Positions 1 to 6,469 of a stretch of 15,714 nt of DNA are shown piece after piece. Within the stretch, counting starts at the first letter, position 1; each line of letters starts with the position of its first letter. The position numbers and the translations under genes are program-made. Origin of the DNA: Clostridiaceae bacterium. GTDB taxonomy: Bacteria; Bacillota; Clostridia; Oscillospirales; Acutalibacteraceae. The stretch spans positions 1-15,714 of the forward strand of contig JAEDHZ010000011.1 in the NCBI GenBank assembly GCA_016292705.1, read 5' to 3'. The notes below the pieces were generated by a model. The model searched no databases and was not told the origin of the DNA. It saw nothing but the letters and a program-made list of their open reading frames with translations.

Positions 1-194
1 ATTCAGATAAAGTTACGCTCAACTGCATCAGAAGGCACATGTGGCCGCTCACTGTTATTCCCCCGAGATATGCAGAGGGTTTTGTTGTCAGCTTTGCCGA
101 TAAGTATTGTGCAACACGGGAATTGATGTATTCGCTTAACAAAAAATATAAACAACGTTTCTTATCTGATGTTGAAAGGATTAACCATGAATAA
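1..194 (+). CDS. C-terminal end of an HD-domain hydrolase (5' end outside window)
   Basis: An open frame enters from the left edge in the third reading frame and ends at TAA 192-194, giving the last 63 or so residues of a protein. The visible part contains HMWPLT near its start, then PPRYAEGF and SFADKYCATRE. This pattern, a His-Met-x-Pro-Leu block followed by an Ala/Val-Asp-Lys block, is what I recognise from the C-terminal half of small HD-superfamily phosphohydrolases of Clostridia; the Asp of ADK would be the last metal ligand. The HD motif itself would lie outside the window, so substrate cannot be judged. The stop codon overlaps the start of the next gene by 8 bases (187-194), which points to co-transcription and probably translational coupling. 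The family call is moderately sure; the existence of the gene is well supported by the overlap and the coding-like frame. Confidence 0.68.
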   Translation, partial: SDKVTLNCIRRHMWPLTVIPPRYAEGFVVSFADKYCATRELMYSLNKKYKQRFLSDVERINHE

Positions 195-1056
195 AATTCC
201 GTTGTATATTCTTTCGTTCTTTTTTTATAGTGCCGCAGGCTGGTTCATTGAGAGCCTATACCGTTCAATAGGTGAAAAGCGAATAATCAACAGCGGTTTT
301 CTCACCGGGCCAATGTGTCCGATATACGGCACAGGTGCTCTTGTTATGACTGTATTTTTATATAATCCTTTCAAAGACAAGCCGCTGTTAGTTTTTTTGC
401 TCGGAATGATACTTTGCGACATTGTTGAATATTTAACAAGCGTCCTGATGGAGGTTCTTTTCCACGCAAGATGGTGGGATTATACTTATGAGTTCATGAA
501 CATAAGGGGAAGAATCTGCCTCAAACACACGCTATATTGGGGAATAGTTGCAGTTTCTTTTGTATATGTTATCCATCCCGGAATTGACAACATAATAATG
601 AATCTTGATGTAGATACCGTAAGATATATGCTTATCGGAATATTCATTGTTTTCTTTCTTGATGTTGCCAATTCAGTCAGAAAAGCCCTTGATATTAGAA
701 AGCTTCAGGTTAAACTGAGCGGTATTCTTGATTCAATCGGAAACACCTTCAACAGCGTTAAAACAACATTCGAGGATAAGAAGAATTCAATTCACCATTC
801 TCTTGAAAACAAAGCAGATAAGCTTAGCGATACAAAAAGCGAAATCTTTGAACAACTCCAGGAGATTATTTATGAATTTGAGTTGAGGCTGTCAAAAGGC
901 ATTGAAAAGGATAAAAGAAACAAAAATAAATACTCAAGCAGATTTTTCAGAAACAATCCTTCAATTGAAAGAACTGTAAGAAAACAGCTTGAGCGTATTC
1001 AAAAACTCAGGGATGATATTAAGTCTAACCTTAATGAGGATGGTGAAAAACTATGA
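187..1056 (+). CDS. CmpB-family (putative ABC transporter type IV) membrane protein
   Basis: This is a 289-residue membrane protein of the family named ABC_trans_CmpB (putative ABC-transporter type IV), widespread in Clostridia; its real function is not established. The start is set at ATG 187, preceded by GAAAGGA at 174-180 with good spacing; an upstream in-frame ATG at 169 has no comparable site. The N-terminal half has about five hydrophobic segments (roughly residues 5-20, 46-63, 68-88, 115-133 and 144-165) and family-like blocks: SAAGWFIES, GFLTGPMCPIYG, and ARWWDY followed by NIRGRICL. From about residue 170 the protein becomes charged and probably helical or coiled-coil, with many Lys, Glu and Asn, and is likely cytoplasmic. 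It overlaps the HD gene by 8 bases and the TetR gene by 4 (ATGA at 1053-1056), so all three are probably one transcript. No ATPase partner is visible, so a transport role is only inferred from the name. Confidence 0.85.
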   Translation: MNKIPLYILSFFFYSAAGWFIESLYRSIGEKRIINSGFLTGPMCPIYGTGALVMTVFLYNPFKDKPLLVFLLGMILCDIVEYLTSVLMEVLFHARWWDYTYEFMNIRGRICLKHTLYWGIVAVSFVYVIHPGIDNIIMNLDVDTVRYMLIGIFIVFFLDVANSVRKALDIRKLQVKLSGILDSIGNTFNSVKTTFEDKKNSIHHSLENKADKLSDTKSEIFEQLQEIIYEFELRLSKGIEKDKRNKNKYSSRFFRNNPSIERTVRKQLERIQKLRDDIKSNLNEDGEKL

Positions 1057-1676
1057 CGCAGGAATCAAAAAGAAAAAAAATTGATGTCCGTGTAAAAAGA
1101 ACCTATGAGCAGCTGACTGTGGCAATGATTGAACTCCTTGCAAAAAAGAGTTTTGATGACCTGACAGTTCTTGAAATCTGTAACCGGGCTAAAGTTCACA
1201 GGGCAACATTTTATAAACATTTTATTGACAAACATGACTTCCTGAACTGTTGCTTTAAAATGAAGCTTTCTGAACTTGATCTCGGAAAGTCAGACAAAGA
1301 GTTTTCCATTGAGCGTATGAATGAAAACTGCATGAAGATGATTGAAAAGGTTCTCAATTTTGTCGCTGATAACAAGGAATTTGTCACTTGCGTCAGCACA
1401 GAACATTTTTCATCATCGTTTACTAATTCACTTTCTGATGCTATTGCAGAGTTCATCATTGAGCAAATCAAAACAAAGTCTAATTTAAGAGATAAGCTTG
1501 GTTATAACCTTCAACTCATGGCACATTATTATGCCGGTGCAATAGTGGGTCTTGCGCATTGGTGGTCAACTTCGGAAAATGTTTGCTCAAAACAAATGTT
1601 CCTTGAGTTTGCAAAGATTAAAATTGATGACCTTTGCAATTACTTTGAATCATTCTCTGTTGCCGATAAATCATAA
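1053..1676 (+). CDS. TetR/AcrR-family transcriptional regulator
   Basis: A 207-residue protein with a TetR-type N-terminal DNA-binding domain. Residues about 15-60 carry the characteristic pattern: a first helix (TYEQLTVAMIELLAKKSF), then TVLEICNRAKVHRATFYKHF, where the helix-turn-helix spans about 37-57 and ATFYKHF is the usual end of the recognition helix. The C-terminal ligand and dimer domain (about 65-207) is not close to a subfamily I can name, so the inducer is unknown. The start ATG overlaps the stop of the CmpB-family gene (ATGA, 1053-1056). Being last in a unit with a membrane protein, it may control its own operon, but the operon promoter lies outside the window, so no operator can be seen. 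Its last 37 bases overlap, tail to tail, the 3' end of the TtcA-like gene on the other strand. Confidence 0.88.
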   Translation: MTQESKRKKIDVRVKRTYEQLTVAMIELLAKKSFDDLTVLEICNRAKVHRATFYKHFIDKHDFLNCCFKMKLSELDLGKSDKEFSIERMNENCMKMIEKVLNFVADNKEFVTCVSTEHFSSSFTNSLSDAIAEFIIEQIKTKSNLRDKLGYNLQLMAHYYAGAIVGLAHWWSTSENVCSKQMFLEFAKIKIDDLCNYFESFSVADKS

Positions 1677-2491
1677 TCATCAAGAAAATTATATCTGAAG
1701 TCTCCTTTGTGATATCCGATTACGGTTTCAAGATTCACATTGTGCACGCTTCTGAAAATATTCATTTCGATATTGGAGTTGGTCTTTCTGAACAAGGAGA
1801 TCAGCTCCTTCATTTCTTTACGCTTTGAAAGGTTTTCATATTCTTTAGTGCTGCAAGCTTCAGTAAAGCGGCATGCACACTGCAAAAATTCCAGAGAATT
1901 ATATCTCGCTCATGCCTTTATATCGCTCTCACGCACCATGTAAAGCGGCCTGATGAGTTCCATTCCGGGGAAATTTGTGCTGTGAAGCTTCGGCATCATT
2001 GTCTTGATTTCAGCCGAATATAGCATACTCATCAGCGTTGTTTCAATAACATCGTCAAAATGGTGTCCCAAGGCAATTTTGTTGCAGCCAAGGCTTTGCG
2101 CATTACTATATAGGTATCCTCTTCTCATTCTTGCACAAAGGTAACACGGAGAATTTTCAATATCAACAACATAATCAAAAATTCTCGCTTCAAAAATCCT
2201 GATTGGAATCTCGAGCAGTTTGGCATTTTCGACTATTCTGTTACGATTAGCTTCAGTATACCCGGGATCAAGAACCATGTACTCGGCCTCAAAAGGAAAA
2301 TCACTGTGCTTTTGAAGCTGCTGAATACACTTTGCAAGCAACATTGAATCCTTACCGCCTGAGATGCAAACGGCAATTCTGTCCCCCGGCTTAATCATTT
2401 CATATTCGTTAATACCGGCAATGAAGCGTTTCCATATTTCCTTGCGGTATTTTTTTATTATACTTCTTTCGACTTCAATGTGCTTTTCCAT
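1640..2491 (-). pseudogene. TtcA-like tRNA 2-thiocytidine synthetase, interrupted by an in-frame TGA
   Basis: This is a PP-loop ATPase of the TtcA group, which thiolates cytidine 32 of certain tRNAs using an iron-sulfur cluster. The start is ATG 2489-2491 behind GGAG. Residues 44-49 are SGGKDS, the PP-loop that activates the base with ATP; C116 and C119 in SPCYLCARMRRG are cluster-type cysteines; LGHHFDDVIET and MPKLHSTNFPGMELIRPLY follow. At residue 194 the frame meets TGA (1910-1912), then continues in the same frame as ARYNSLEFLQ, CACRFTE (Cys205, Cys207), SKRKEMKELI, NIFRSVHNVNLETVIGY and FLDDYD to TAA at 1640. That downstream part is typical of the family's C-terminus, so no bases are gained or lost. 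From memory, relatives have Trp at 194. The gene itself uses TGG for Trp at residue 20, so TGA is not a general Trp codon here. Termination would remove the expected third cluster cysteine. I classify it as a pseudogene, but a sequence error is possible. Confidence 0.78.
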
Positions 2492-2544
2492 ACTATCTCC
2501 AAAAAAGAATGATTATTCATAACTGTTTCAAACTGATTTAAATG

Positions 2545-2573
2545 ATTCTACACCATTTTATCCCGTAATGCAA
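2545..2573 (-). promoter_or_regulatory. Candidate SigA promoter for the TtcA-like gene
   Basis: Reading the - strand, a TAGAAT -10 (2545-2550, preceded by TG) lies 17 bases from a weak TTGCAT -35 (2568-2573). It is upstream of the gene's start and downstream of the secG terminator, which is where a promoter is needed. The -35 matches the consensus only in TTG, so this is tentative. Confidence 0.4.
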
Positions 2574-2600
2574 CAAGAAAGGGTAAATGTTTAGCTATAG

Positions 2601-2637
2601 AACAACAAAAAGCTTCCCTTGCCTAAGCGAGAGAAGC
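2601..2637 (-). terminator. Rho-independent terminator after secG
   Basis: On the - strand, GCTTCTC (2631-2637) pairs with GGGAAGC (2612-2618), a 7-pair stem with one G-U pair. The loop may pair further, and the stem is followed directly by TTTTTGTTGTT (2601-2611). It lies 26 bases past the secG stop and separates secG from the TtcA-like gene. On the + strand there is no T-run after the stem, so it works in one direction. Confidence 0.82.
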
Positions 2638-2663
2638 CTGAATGGTCAGTATTGCAACCTTCG

Positions 2664-2915
2664 TCAGATTTTGAAGAGAACAAGCAAAGACGAAATAAGA
2701 GCAAGAACAAAAAAGATCGTTCCAAAAACCTTGGTATACTTTGCAAGCTTCGCTTCCATCGTTCTGCCCTTGTTCTTACCGAAGAAGCTGTCAGCAGCAC
2801 CTGCAATAGCACCGGAAAGACCTTCCTGCTTGCTTTCCTGAAGAAGAACAAGAACGATTATAACTACAGAAATAACTAAAATAACAATAGACAAAATATA
2901 CTGAAGAGCAGTCAT
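2664..2915 (-). CDS. secG: Preprotein translocase subunit SecG
   Basis: An 83-residue protein of normal SecG length and layout: a hydrophobic N-terminal segment (about residues 4-25, QYILSIVILVISVV), a cytoplasmic loop with the family signature LLQESKQEGLSGAIAGAADSFFG (shown at about residues 24-46), then a second membrane segment (about 62-81). SecG sits beside SecY and SecE in the membrane and helps protein export. The start ATG is preceded by GGAGG on the - strand with suitable spacing. It has its own strong promoter in the 69-base gap after clpX and a terminator right behind it, so it is likely transcribed alone, with possible read-through from clpX. The common Firmicute neighbours rnr and smpB are not in this window. 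Confidence 0.94.
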   Translation of the reverse strand: MTALQYILSIVILVISVVIIVLVLLQESKQEGLSGAIAGAADSFFGKNKGRTMEAKLAKYTKVFGTIFFVLALISSLLVLFKI

Positions 2916-2946
2916 ATTTTAACCTCCACAATTTTTATGCTTGAAC

Positions 2947-2976
2947 ATTTTATCACAAAAAGGCAAGCATTGTCAA
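2947..2976 (-). promoter_or_regulatory. Strong SigA promoter for secG
   Basis: On the - strand a perfect TTGACA -35 (2971-2976) is 18 bases from a TAAAAT -10 (2947-2952), which is preceded by TGA to make an extended -10. The expected transcript start is near 2940, giving a short leader of about 25 bases before the secG ATG. The promoter begins about 9 bases after the clpX stop. Confidence 0.8.
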
Positions 2977-2984
2977 TAGTAATT

Positions 2985-4289
2985 TTACACTTTTTGGCGT
3001 TTTGCAACAAAGCTACTTGTGTTTGCAGAGCTTTCAGAGTCTGAAAGCTCCCCATGTTCAAAAACAGCTTCTCCCGTTCCCTCAACAACATCTCTTGTAA
3101 TGATGATCTTTGAAATATCCGGCTCTGACGGAACATCAAACATATATTTCATCAAAACCTTTTCAAACTGTGAACGGAGGCCTCTTGCGCCCGTCTTGGT
3201 TTCAAGCGTTTTTTCTGCAATAGCCTCAAGCGCACCGTTATCAAACTCAAGCTCAACGCCATCCATTGAAAACATATATTTGTATTGCTTTACAAGAGCA
3301 TTCTTGGGCTGCGTAACTATACGGACAAGAGCATCCTTATCAAGAGAATTAAGAGCAGTAATAATTGGAAGTCGTCCGACAAGTTCCGGAATAAGTCCGA
3401 ATTTTACAAGGTCATGATGAACCACCTGTTGCATCAGCTTGCTTGCCTCAACCTCTTCCTTGCTCTTAATCTTCGCACCAAAGCCAAGACCTGAGTTGCC
3501 CATACGCTTTTCAACAATTTTTTCAATTCCGTCAAAAGCACCGGCGCAGATAAATAGAATGTTTGTTGTGTCGATCTGAATGAACTCCTGCTGAGGATGC
3601 TTTCTTCCGCCCTGCGGAGGAACATTTGAAACAGTACCCTCAAGGATTTTCAAAAGTGCCTGCTGAACTCCCTCTCCGCTGACATCACGCGTTATGGAAG
3701 TGCTTTCAGATTTACGGGAAATCTTATCAATTTCATCAACATATATTATTCCCCGTTCGGCTTTTTCAATATCATAGTCAGCAGCCTGAATAAGCCTGAG
3801 AAGAATATTTTCAACATCCTCGCCAACATAACCGGCCTCTGTGAGTGTTGTTGCATCAGCAATTGCAAACGGAACATCAAGGATGCGGGCAAGCGTCTGC
3901 GCAAGCATTGTTTTTCCGACACCCGTAGGCCCGAGCATCAGAATGTTGCTCTTTGCAACCTCAACATCGGATTTATTCTTTGAATATATGCGCTTATAAT
4001 GATTATAAACCGCAACGCTGAGTGTCCGCTTAGCCTCATCCTGACCAATAACATATTCATCAAGACGGGCCTTGATGTCCTGCGGCTTCGGAAGCGAGGC
4101 AAAATCCGCCTCTCCGCCTTTTTTGCGCTTTGCGTCCGGCTCCTCGTTTATAATCGACTGACAAATGTCAATGCATTCGTCGCAGATATAAACTCCGGGA
4201 CCGGCAATCAGCGTTCCAACATCACTTTGAAGCTTTCCGCAAAACGAGCAGCGCACCGGTTTGTCTTTATTATCTTCAACTCTTGCCAT
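2985..4289 (-). CDS. clpX: ATP-dependent Clp protease ATP-binding subunit ClpX
   Basis: A 434-residue AAA+ unfoldase that feeds proteins to ClpP. The N-terminal zinc-binding domain has C14, C17, C36 and C39 (CSFCGK and CDEC). The ATPase core has Walker A GPTGVGKT (120-127), pore loop GYVG (153-156), Walker B IIYVDEID (181-188), the GGRKHP pore-2 region (227-232), the ClpP-docking loop as SGLGFGA (LGF at 268-270, where many homologues have IGF), the PELVGR arginine box (R306) and sensor 2 GARGLRS (367-373). The C-terminus after about residue 412 is a loose Ser-rich tail ending in basic residues, not a conserved domain. It starts 17 bases after the clpP stop with GGAGAGG in between, so the two are co-transcribed. 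Length and every core motif are normal. Confidence 0.98.
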   Translation of the reverse strand: MARVEDNKDKPVRCSFCGKLQSDVGTLIAGPGVYICDECIDICQSIINEEPDAKRKKGGEADFASLPKPQDIKARLDEYVIGQDEAKRTLSVAVYNHYKRIYSKNKSDVEVAKSNILMLGPTGVGKTMLAQTLARILDVPFAIADATTLTEAGYVGEDVENILLRLIQAADYDIEKAERGIIYVDEIDKISRKSESTSITRDVSGEGVQQALLKILEGTVSNVPPQGGRKHPQQEFIQIDTTNILFICAGAFDGIEKIVEKRMGNSGLGFGAKIKSKEEVEASKLMQQVVHHDLVKFGLIPELVGRLPIITALNSLDKDALVRIVTQPKNALVKQYKYMFSMDGVELEFDNGALEAIAEKTLETKTGARGLRSQFEKVLMKYMFDVPSEPDISKIIITRDVVEGTGEAVFEHGELSDSESSANTSSFVAKRQKV

Positions 4290-4306
4290 TGAATTTACCT
4301 CTCCGG

Positions 4307-4888
4307 TTATCTTTTATAAAGAATTTTATCAACAAGACCATATTCAACCGCTTCTTCAGCATACATGAAGTTGTCACGCTCAGTATCACGGGCAATGACA
4401 TCAATCGGTTTTCCGGTGTTTTCAGCAAGAATTCTGTTAAGTTTTTCCTTTGTTCTGAGAATGTGATCGGCAACAATTTTGATATCGGTTGCCTGACCCT
4501 TTGCACCGCCGGAGGGCTGATGAATCATAATTTCGCTGTTTGGAAGAGCATATCTTTTGCCTTTTGCACCGGAGGAAAGCAGGAATGCGCCCATGCTTGC
4601 TGCAAGACCCATGCAGATTGTTGAAACATCGCACTTGATATACTGCATCGTGTCATAAATTGCAAGACCTGCGGTGACTGAACCGCCCGGGCTGTTAATA
4701 TAAAAGCTGATATCCTTTTCGGAATCCTGACTCTCAAGGAAAAGCAACTGAGCCACAACAAGGCTTGCCGTTGCATCGTTGACCTCATCAGAAAGAACAA
4801 CAATTCTGTCATTTAAAAGTCTTGAAAAAATATCATACTGGCGTTCACCGCGATTTGTCTGTTCAATAACGTATGGTACCAATGCCAT
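4307..4888 (-). CDS. clpP: ATP-dependent Clp protease proteolytic subunit ClpP
   Basis: A 193-residue serine protease that forms the double-ring chamber used with ClpX. The catalytic triad is visible: S98 in GLAASMGAF, H123 in EIMIHQPSGG and D172 in RDTERDNF. YINSPGGSVTAGLAIYDTM (63-81) is the oxyanion and substrate-binding region. The N-terminus MALVPYVIEQTNRGER is the usual Gram-positive form, which interacts with the unfoldase pore. ATG is preceded by GGAGGG. It lies 121 bases after the tig stop; that gap holds a strong hairpin without a T-run, so clpP may be read from the tig promoter with a processing or stability element in between. I found no CtsR-type repeat upstream. Confidence 0.98.
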   Translation of the reverse strand: MALVPYVIEQTNRGERQYDIFSRLLNDRIVVLSDEVNDATASLVVAQLLFLESQDSEKDISFYINSPGGSVTAGLAIYDTMQYIKCDVSTICMGLAASMGAFLLSSGAKGKRYALPNSEIMIHQPSGGAKGQATDIKIVADHILRTKEKLNRILAENTGKPIDVIARDTERDNFMYAEEAVEYGLVDKILYKR

Positions 4889-4923
4889 AAATTACCCTCC
4901 TTGACATATAATGAATATACACT

Positions 4924-4958
4924 CTTACCGGCACAGCGGATAAGCTGGTGCCGGCAAG
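4924..4958 (-). other. Strong intercistronic hairpin between tig and clpP
   Basis: CTTGCCGGCA (4949-4958 on the - strand) pairs with TGCCGGTAAG (4924-4933) over 10 pairs including one G-U. It continues, after one bulged C, with CAGC/GCTG around a 6-base loop TTATCC. No T-run follows on either strand (the - strand continues AGAGTGTATA), so it is unlikely to be a full terminator. It may be an mRNA stability or processing element that sets the ratio of trigger factor to ClpP/ClpX. Confidence 0.7.
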
Positions 4959-5009
4959 AATGATTACTTGAATATTGTTGGAACACAAACTGAATGCTAA
5001 TCAGTAAAA

Positions 5010-6350
5010 TTACTCAGCGTCTTCAGTTTCTTCCTTTTCTTCAGTTTTTTCCTTTGCAGCTCTCGGCTTTCTTGCCGTCGTTACTTTTGCACTATCCCTG
5101 ATAAGCTCAATAGCCTTGTCGATAGCCATGTCCTTTTTAAGGCCTTCAGCAGGAATAATGCGCTTAATCTGATCGAGTTCCATCTGATACTGAGAAGCGA
5201 ACTTTTCATATTCCTTATCAATATCTTCTTCAGAAACCTCAATGTTTTCAAGTTCAACAATCTTTTCAAGTGCAAGGCGAATCTTAACCTGCTTTTCAGC
5301 ATCGGGCCTTGCTTTTTCTCTGTATTGTTCAACAGTCATGCCCATATACTTGAGATAGTTTTCAAAACCGATACCCTGAGATGAAAGTCTATAGTCAATA
5401 TCCTTGATCTGGTTGTCAAGTTCATTTTCAACCATAACTTCAGGAATTTCGGCAACAACATTCTCAACAAGCTTATCGAAAATCTGAGTTCTGATTTCTC
5501 TTTCGTTTTCGTCTTCCTTCTGCTTTTTGATTTCCTCAGCAAGGCTCTTTTTGAGTTCATCAACAGTATCGCAATCAGCAGCATCCTGAGCAAACTCATC
5601 GTCAACCTCCGGAAGCTCCTTGACTTTGATTTCATGAAGCTTAATCTTGAAAACTGCATCCTTATCCGCAAGCTCGGGAGTATATTCGGTTGGGAACTTA
5701 ACATTCACATCAAATTCGTCACCGCTCTTGTGACCAATAATCTGTTCTTCAAAACCGGGGATGAATGAACCCGAACCGATTGTAAGTTCATATTCTTCCG
5801 CTTTTCCGCCGTCAAACGCTTTTCCGTCAACAAAACCTTCAAAATCAATAACAGTGATGTCGCCATCCTTGACTTCACGGTCATCAACGGAAACAACTCT
5901 TGCATTTCTTTCAACAAGTTCATCAATTTTTGCCTGAACCTCTTCATCAGAAGCCTCAACCTTTTTCTTGGTTGCCTTGAGCTCCTTATAAGCCTTGATT
6001 TCAACTTCCGGCTTAACAAATACCTCAACAGTGAGGGAAACACCCTCTTCGCCTATTGACTTGATATCAGCAGCTTTTGTTCCGACAACCTCAAGTCCGG
6101 CTTCCTCAATTGCACCCTGAACCGCATCAGGATAGCAGATATCAAGAGCTTCTTCATAAAGGAAGCCTTTTCCATAAAAGTTTTCTGCCATTTTTCTTGT
6201 GACCTTACCCTTACGGAAACCGGGAAGGGAGATACGGTTTTTCTGCTTGTTGAAAGCCTTGACCTGTGCACTTTCAAAATCTTCAGCACTGATTTCAACC
6301 TCAAGTGTGTAAAGATTGGTTTCCGTTTTTGTTGATGATTTAAGACTCAT
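5010..6350 (-). CDS. tig: Trigger factor (ribosome-associated chaperone and prolyl isomerase)
   Basis: A 446-residue chaperone that binds nascent chains at the ribosome exit. The ribosome-binding domain (about 1-115) carries the signature GFRKGKV at 44-50. The FKBP-type isomerase domain (about 160-245) is recognised from DITVIDFEGFVDGKAFDGG, IGSGSFIPGFEEQIIGHKSGDEF and TEYTPELADKDAVFKIKLHEIK. The helical C-terminal domain follows. The last 20 or so residues (RKPRAAKEKTEEKEETEDAE) are a low-complexity Lys/Glu tail that makes it slightly longer than the usual 430 or so; similar tails occur in other Firmicute trigger factors. ATG is preceded by AAAAAGGAG. It is first in a tig-clpP-clpX group, a widely conserved order that links folding with degradation. 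Confidence 0.97.
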   Translation of the reverse strand: MSLKSSTKTETNLYTLEVEISAEDFESAQVKAFNKQKNRISLPGFRKGKVTRKMAENFYGKGFLYEEALDICYPDAVQGAIEEAGLEVVGTKAADIKSIGEEGVSLTVEVFVKPEVEIKAYKELKATKKKVEASDEEVQAKIDELVERNARVVSVDDREVKDGDITVIDFEGFVDGKAFDGGKAEEYELTIGSGSFIPGFEEQIIGHKSGDEFDVNVKFPTEYTPELADKDAVFKIKLHEIKVKELPEVDDEFAQDAADCDTVDELKKSLAEEIKKQKEDENEREIRTQIFDKLVENVVAEIPEVMVENELDNQIKDIDYRLSSQGIGFENYLKYMGMTVEQYREKARPDAEKQVKIRLALEKIVELENIEVSEEDIDKEYEKFASQYQMELDQIKRIIPAEGLKKDMAIDKAIELIRDSAKVTTARKPRAAKEKTEEKEETEDAE

Positions 6351-6393
6351 TTTGATACTCCTTTTTAACGGGTAAAATCACTCACACATACCC

Positions 6394-6443
6394 ATTATAC
6401 ATTTTAACCATAGTATTATATCAGCATTTGTTAAAAATTTCCA
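6394..6443 (-). promoter_or_regulatory. Promoter region of tig (one complete promoter, possible second -10)
   Basis: On the - strand a perfect TATAAT (6415-6420) with a TGA extension lies 17 bases from a weak TGGAAA -35 (6438-6443). A second TATAAT (6394-6399, preceded by TG) stands 21 bases closer to tig but has no good -35. The extended -10 likely compensates for the weak -35. Both are in the 119-base gap after the metallophosphoesterase gene. Confidence 0.7.
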
Positions 6444-6469
6444 TAGTTTTTATTAAAATTTCCTGCAAA

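Noticed and set aside
169..186. Earlier ATG start for the CmpB-family protein
   Set aside because: It adds six residues (MLKGLT) not typical of the family, and the ribosome binding site GAAAGGA at 174-180 would then lie inside the gene. ATG 187 has ideal spacing.
1640..1885. A separate small gene of 81 residues on the - strand
   Set aside because: It is in the same frame as the TtcA-like gene and matches that family's C-terminus. It has no start signal of its own, so it is the second half of the interrupted gene.
2587..2879. Small + strand open frames over secG and its terminator
   Set aside because: They lie antisense to a clear SecG, lack ribosome binding sites and show no family features.
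4889..4923. CtsR or CIRCE operator before clpP
   Set aside because: I looked for tandem GGTCAAA-type heptads and for the long CIRCE inverted repeat upstream of clpP and tig and found neither.
6440..6469. Direct repeat GGAAATTTTAA / GGAAATTTTTAA before tig as an operator
   Set aside because: The two copies are short AT-rich runs between the metallophosphoesterase stop and the tig promoter. Without known partners they are likely chance.
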